Source of the DNA: an uncultured Clostridia bacterium
Lineage (GTDB): Bacteria > Bacillota > Clostridia > TANB77 > CAG-508
DNA: 34,545 nucleotides
Assembly (NCBI GenBank): GCA_934167445.1
Contig: CAKPKJ010000010.1
Coordinates: 1 to 34,545, forward strand
Direction: 5' to 3'
The notes under the pieces were generated by a model. That model was not told the origin of the DNA and did not search any database. It worked only from the letters and a program-made list of their open reading frames with translations. Every line of letters begins with the position of its first letter. The first letter of the stretch is position 1. Position numbers and translations under genes: made by a program. Shown here piece by piece: positions 32,422-34,545 of the stretch.

Positions 32422-32895
32422 ATGGAGTTAACAAAAAATATATTCTTCAACACAGATAAATTAGTAGAAAATAGTAAAGTAAAAATATCTTATTTAGGTC
32501 AGTTATATCAAGATGCTTCTGAAGAAGTGTCTATTCATTATGGATTCGGTCAAAATTGGGATAATGTTTCTGACGTAAAAATGGAAAAAACTGATTTAGG
32601 TTTTCAAGCTGAAATTCAATTGTTAGAAGGAGATACTTTTAACTTCTGTTTTAAAAACAATAATGAAATTTGGGATAATAATAATGGTCAAAATTATATT
32701 TTCCCATTAGAGAAAGTAAAAAACGAATTAGTAGTTTTAGAGGATGAGCCTGTTTCTTTAGGTTCTGCTAGAAAGTTAAGACGTTCTTATTTATGGAGTA
32801 AAAAAGTTCGTTTAGCTGTATATAAAATAATTACATATTTACCTAAGTTAATTTCAGGAAATTATAAAAGAAGATTAACTGATAATAATCAATAA
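32422..32895 (+). CDS. Small CBM25-like carbohydrate-binding protein
   Basis: 157 residues. AAGGAG precedes ATG 32422. The first 110 residues resemble a family-25 starch-binding module: IHYGFGQNWDNV, FQAEIQLLEGDTFNFCFKNN and EIWDNNNGQNYIF are the strand and aromatic positions expected. There is no signal peptide and no catalytic domain. The last 45 residues are strongly basic (LRRSYLWSKKVRLAVYKI), perhaps an amphipathic membrane- or polymer-contacting tail. It may bind intracellular glycogen-like polymer, but this is inference. It converges on the SDR gene over a shared hairpin. Confidence 0.75.
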   Translation: MELTKNIFFNTDKLVENSKVKISYLGQLYQDASEEVSIHYGFGQNWDNVSDVKMEKTDLGFQAEIQLLEGDTFNFCFKNNNEIWDNNNGQNYIFPLEKVKNELVVLEDEPVSLGSARKLRRSYLWSKKVRLAVYKIITYLPKLISGNYKRRLTDNNQ

Positions 32896-32938
32896 TTTGA
32901 TTTTAAATAATTTCTTTTGATTTTGGTTATTCTATTAT

Positions 32939-32997
32939 AAAAAAGTTATAATTACATTATGCTGTTGCTACGGCATTTTTGCAATTATAACTTTTTT
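32939..32997. terminator. Bidirectional terminator between CBM25-like and SDR genes
   Basis: A 15-bp stem, 32939-32953 with 32983-32997 (AAAAAAGTTATAATT and its complement), with a smaller GC stem in the loop. Confidence 0.85.
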
Positions 32998-33014
32998 ATT
33001 TTAATTCTATATTT

Positions 33015-33746
33015 TTATGTTATTATCCAGCCACCATTTATTGATATTACTTGTCCTGTTGTGTATGTGTCTTTAACTAACCATTTTACACATTTTGCAA
33101 TGTCACTTGGCTCTCCTATTTTTTCTAGTGGTATTTCTTCTTTTATTTCTTCAATTTCTTGCTTAGTAAATTCACTATTCATTTTTGTGTTAATCATTCC
33201 TGGAGCTATCGAATTTACTCGTATATTAGAAGGTCCTAATTCTTTTGCAAGGGCCTTTGTCATTCCATCTATACCTGCTTTTGATATTGAATACAATACT
33301 TCTAAAGCTCCTCCAACAATTCCCCAAATTGATGAAATATTTATTATACAACCTTTTTTATTATGTATCATATTGTAACTTGCCTCTTGGGACATTATAA
33401 ATGCTGAATATAAATTTGTATTTATTACTCTATTCCAGTCTTCGTCTGTTTCATCTGTAAATAGCTTATATTCTGAAATTCCAGCATTATTTATTAATAT
33501 ATCTATTTTCCCATATTTTTCAAGTGCATAACTTATAAGCTTTTTTGCCTCTTCCTTTTTAGATACATCTGCTTTAAATATATCCAATTTTATATTTTTT
33601 TTGGCTAATTCTTCTTGTAAACTTTTAGCTTCTTTTTCAGATTTATTGTAATTAGCAATTACTTGTATTCCTTCTTGTGCCAGCTCTTTGGCTATTTCTC
33701 TTCCTATTCCTTTTGATGCTCCTGTTACTATTGCTACTTCTTGCAT
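33015..33746 (-). CDS. Short-chain dehydrogenase/reductase, FabG-like
   Basis: 243 residues, classical SDR length. The cofactor motif TGASKGIG is at about residues 8-15; NNAGIS near 88 follows; then the catalytic Ser in INISSIWG and Tyr-x3-Lys in YSISKAG. The N-terminus (no Asp after beta-2; NYNKSEKEA instead) is compatible with NADPH. The closest role by motif is 3-oxoacyl-ACP reductase, but no fatty-acid genes are nearby and a stand-alone reductase of other substrates is possible. AAAGGAG precedes ATG 33746. Confidence 0.9.
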   Translation of the reverse strand: MQEVAIVTGASKGIGREIAKELAQEGIQVIANYNKSEKEAKSLQEELAKKNIKLDIFKADVSKKEEAKKLISYALEKYGKIDILINNAGISEYKLFTDETDEDWNRVINTNLYSAFIMSQEASYNMIHNKKGCIINISSIWGIVGGALEVLYSISKAGIDGMTKALAKELGPSNIRVNSIAPGMINTKMNSEFTKQEIEEIKEEIPLEKIGEPSDIAKCVKWLVKDTYTTGQVISINGGWIIT

Positions 33747-33895
33747 TTTTATTCTCCTTTTTTGTATTTGATATTTATTTTATTATAATTTGTGCTTTTT
33801 TTCAATATCTTTTATGTCATTTTCAAGATAACAACATAAAAAAGTTCTTCCTTATCTTTTGTCCTATTTAGCATTTTATGCGCTTGATTTCGTAT

Positions 33896-33957
33896 GTCAT
33901 TATTTTGACCACATCTAAAGTTATGTAGTGTTAGAATTTTTGTGTCAATATTTTGAC
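33896..33957. promoter_or_regulatory. Two similar dyad sites upstream of the XRE gene
   Basis: GTCATTATTTTGAC (33896-33909) and GTCAATATTTTGAC (33944-33957) are 48 bp apart. The second is a perfect GTCAA/TTGAC dyad. They are good candidates for operators bound by the regulator that follows. A small CGTAG/CTACG hairpin (33968-33981) lies in the leader. Confidence 0.5.
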
Positions 33958-34001
33958 GTAAAAATACCGTAGATGCCTACGTTAGAAAGGTTGCAGATAT
34001 T

Positions 34002-34238
34002 ATGATTTTAGAAGAAGCTATTAGAGAAAGAATTTATGAATTGGCCAAGGTAAATAATATAACAATTAATAAAGTGGCTACTCTTGCAGGAATTCCACAT
34101 ACTACCTTATTAGCTTTTATGAACAGAGATACTAAAGACCCTAGAATTTCTACTCTCCTTCACATTTGTGAAGCTTTTAATATAACTCTAAAAGATTTTT
34201 TTGATTCTCCAATTTTCCAAAATGTTATTAGAGAATAA
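34002..34238 (+). CDS. XRE-family helix-turn-helix regulator
   Basis: 78 residues, essentially one HTH_3/Cro-CI domain: ELAKVNNITINKVATLAGIP is helix 1 to helix 2 and TTLLAFMNRDTKDPRISTL the recognition helix region, ending LKDFFDSPIF. AAAGG precedes ATG 34002 at slightly long spacing. No effector domain is present. Two upstream dyads suggest autoregulation. Small XRE genes like this often belong to mobile elements, and tRNA genes and G-rich tandem repeats lie just downstream, but no integrase is visible. Confidence 0.88.
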   Translation: MILEEAIRERIYELAKVNNITINKVATLAGIPHTTLLAFMNRDTKDPRISTLLHICEAFNITLKDFFDSPIFQNVIRE

Positions 34239-34253
34239 TATTAACAATTTTTT

Positions 34254-34297
34254 GGGGATTAGTTGGGGACTATTTGGGGACTAGATGGGGACTAACA
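34254..34297. repeat. Four tandem 11-bp repeats, GGGGACTA type
   Basis: GGGGA recurs at 34254, 34265, 34276 and 34287, exactly 11 bp apart, followed by TTA or CTA. The spacing is about one helical turn. It lies between the XRE stop codon and tRNA-Thr. It could be a protein-binding array or the leftover 3' end of a gene: one frame reads FWGLVGDYLGTRWGLTE. Confidence 0.7.
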
Positions 34298-34387
34298 GAA
34301 ATTTTTGTATATATTTGACTTTATATAAAAATTTATAGACATTAAAAAAAGCCCGTAATCAAGCATAGTGCAAAACTACTGACCTTG

Positions 34388-34464
34388 TGGAGCCACTTCT
34401 CAGATTCGAACTGAGGACCCCCGCATTACAAGTGCGGTGCTCTGGCCAACTGAGCTAAAGTGGC
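34388..34464 (-). tRNA. tRNA-Thr (anticodon TGT)
   Basis: The minus-strand cloverleaf has acceptor GCCACTT/AAGTGGC and T-arm CAGTTCGAATCTG. The anticodon loop CTTGTAA has TGT, reading ACA. The encoded CCA is at 34388-34390. A T-run at 34345-34352 downstream may end the transcript. Confidence 0.95.
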
Positions 34465-34469
34465 ATTCT

Positions 34470-34544
34470 TGGTGACCCCTACGGGAATCGAACCCATGTC
34501 TCCGCCGTGAAAGGGCGATGTCTTAACCGCTTGACCAAGGGGCC
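34470..34544 (-). tRNA. tRNA-Glu (anticodon TTC)
   Basis: The minus strand has acceptor GGCCCCT/AGGGGTC, D-arm GGTCAAGCGGTTAAGAC and T-arm GGGTTCGATTCCC. The anticodon is TTC in loop CTTTCAC. CCA is encoded. Only 5 bp separate it from tRNA-Thr, so the two are cotranscribed in the order Glu-Thr. Confidence 0.95.
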
Positions 34545-34545
34545 T

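Noticed and set aside
32243..32434. Open frame of 63 codons on the minus strand
   Set aside because: It covers the promoter of the CBM25-like gene, is AT-driven, and has no family features.
34254..34297. CRISPR array
   Set aside because: The repeats are 11 bp with no spacers; no cas genes are present.

Overview
The window is about 34.5 kb of AT-rich DNA. Several features suggest an uncultured, probably gut-associated member of the Clostridia (Firmicutes): strong AGGAGG or GAGGTGA ribosome-binding sites, frequent TTG starts, TTGACA-17-TATAAT promoters, and a DUF378/VanW/Tex/ABC-F/HD-GYP gene set. This placement is inferred from gene content and base composition; no rRNA gene is present.

Layout. 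(1) 1-3.4 kb: two tandem genes for large pilin-like surface proteins, the first cut by the window edge. A third paralogue lies at 21.7-23.6 kb. Each has a prepilin-type N-terminus, a formylglycine-generating-enzyme-like (C-type lectin fold) body, and a 159-nt 3' block whose substitution pattern looks like the variable region of a diversity-generating retroelement (DGR). No reverse transcriptase or template repeat is visible in the window. (2) 3.5-6.5 kb, minus strand: an HtrA-type protease and an acyl-CoA synthetase. (3) 6.6-14.2 kb, plus strand: a one-module C-A-T-R nonribosomal peptide synthetase whose ten-residue A-domain code reads as threonine. A membrane histidine kinase follows 4 bp later, then a receiver/HD-GYP response regulator with its own promoter. 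(4) 14.2-19.7 kb: tex, a REP-type Y1 transposase element with perfect 33-bp inverted hairpin ends, and an ABC-F gene. Both sides are flanked, in inverted orientation, by compact loci that look like Fst/par-type type I toxin-antitoxin modules. Each encodes a 22-residue hydrophobic peptide from a TTG codon, a convergent antisense RNA, a shared bidirectional terminator and direct repeats over the toxin start. (5) 19.7-21.5 kb: small membrane and hypothetical genes and a ribbon-helix-helix protein. (6) 24-29 kb: a CapA-like protein, CorA and an MgtA-type P-type ATPase. (7) 29.2-30.2 kb: two small genes of unusual composition with a shared leader, one directly behind tRNA-Lys(CTT). (8) 30.4-34.5 kb: a VanW protein, a CBM25-like protein, an SDR reductase, an XRE regulator with dyad sites upstream, an 11-bp tandem repeat, and tRNA-Thr and tRNA-Glu.

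How the genes may work together. The NRPS operon suggests a small acyl- or aminoacyl-threoninal-type product made under, or sensed by, a dedicated kinase. The HD-GYP protein would connect that signal to cyclic-di-GMP. The pilin-like proteins are likely diversified surface binders. CorA and MgtA form a magnesium-uptake pair. The two type I loci differ in their pairing repeats but share promoters and terminator loops, so they are probably paralogues with separate antidote specificity.

All motif alignments were done by eye. No homology search, folding program or RNA data were available.
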